64,000 nucleotides of DNA, taken from NCBI RefSeq assembly GCF_009928685.1, contig NZ_WWEO01000038.1, forward strand, positions 179,343 to 243,342, read 5' to 3'. Below are positions 63,890 through 64,000 of this stretch, one piece after another (the first letter of the stretch is position 1; the number at the start of each line of letters is the position of its first letter). The notes under the pieces are model-generated. The model saw nothing but the letters and a program-made list of their open reading frames with translations. It searched no databases and was not told the DNA's origin. The translations under genes and the position numbers were made by a program. Origin of the DNA: Mucilaginibacter agri (GTDB lineage: Bacteria; Bacteroidota; Bacteroidia; Sphingobacteriales; Sphingobacteriaceae).

Positions 63890-64000
63890 TCAAGGGTTAA
63901 AAGACAAGATAAATAAAAGCGGCAGCAATTTTACCAAAAACATGAATAAGCAAACCCTTTGTTGATCTGACCTTACTGGCTCTCTGTATATCCGTTTTTG

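Overview
The window reads as a chromosomal segment of a Bacteroidota bacterium, most likely family Sphingobacteriaceae (Mucilaginibacter- or Pedobacter-like). This rests on SusC/SusD, FecR and TonB-receptor genes, a bacillithiol gene (bshB1), DUF4294, DUF6520 and DUF4856 families, lysine 6-transaminase, and promoters with the Bacteroidota -7 element TAnnTTTG and weak Shine-Dalgarno sites. No rRNA, intact tRNA or CRISPR array was seen. Genus and family names are inference from recognised protein families, not from a search.

1-26.9 kb is ordinary core chromosome: the start of a PabB-like chorismate enzyme, purA, a Fur-family regulator, a Rel/SpoT alarmone enzyme, DUF4294, a Cys-type glutathione peroxidase next to bshB1, an HD hydrolase, lysine 6-transaminase, a D-cysteine desulfhydrase/ACC deaminase-like enzyme, an outer-membrane-type protein, an RluD-like pseudouridine synthase, a class IV aminotransferase, MarC and MFS membrane proteins, a nitrilase, two APC permeases, a membrane pyrophosphatase, and two wall enzymes (S13 carboxypeptidase and L,D-transpeptidase). 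REP-like long inverted repeats sit in several gaps.

27-34 kb is a probable iron/metal uptake locus: a LuxR-type response regulator, then DUF4856 lipoprotein, imelysin lipoprotein, HTTM membrane protein and TonB receptor. A 12-bp near-palindrome is shared by the leaders of the regulator and of the uptake operon. 34-38 kb holds an NTF2-like protein, an SDR, and an ArsR-SRPBCC-DoxX-DUF4256-YdeI operon with two operator palindromes bracketing its -7 element. 38-41 kb is an RNA/ribosome repair operon: an unrecognised basic protein, RtcB ligase and PrfH release factor, preceded by a leader with a tiny ORF and competing hairpins. 41-45.5 kb carries an M19 dipeptidase, a metallophosphoesterase, and an operon with two secreted proteins built from DGTPDKRYK-type repeats.

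45.6 kb to the end looks like accessory DNA. It opens with a fragment resembling a tRNA 3' end (possible att site), gene relics and AT-rich ATGTAATTACAT-type repeats. A LytTR two-component system, ABC exporter, CPBP protease and DUF2807-like module follow. Next comes a mobilization block: ParA, a small partner, an oriT-like hairpin cluster, MobA-like protein, MobP-type relaxase and a VirD4/TraG coupling protein. No mating-pair genes or integrase are in view, so an integrative mobilizable element is the simplest reading. The last 8 kb is a MauE, DUF6520, TlpA, SusD, SusC module with a 5'-truncated FecR gene; its small secreted two-cysteine protein and two redox-type proteins make it the strongest candidate for an undescribed system here.
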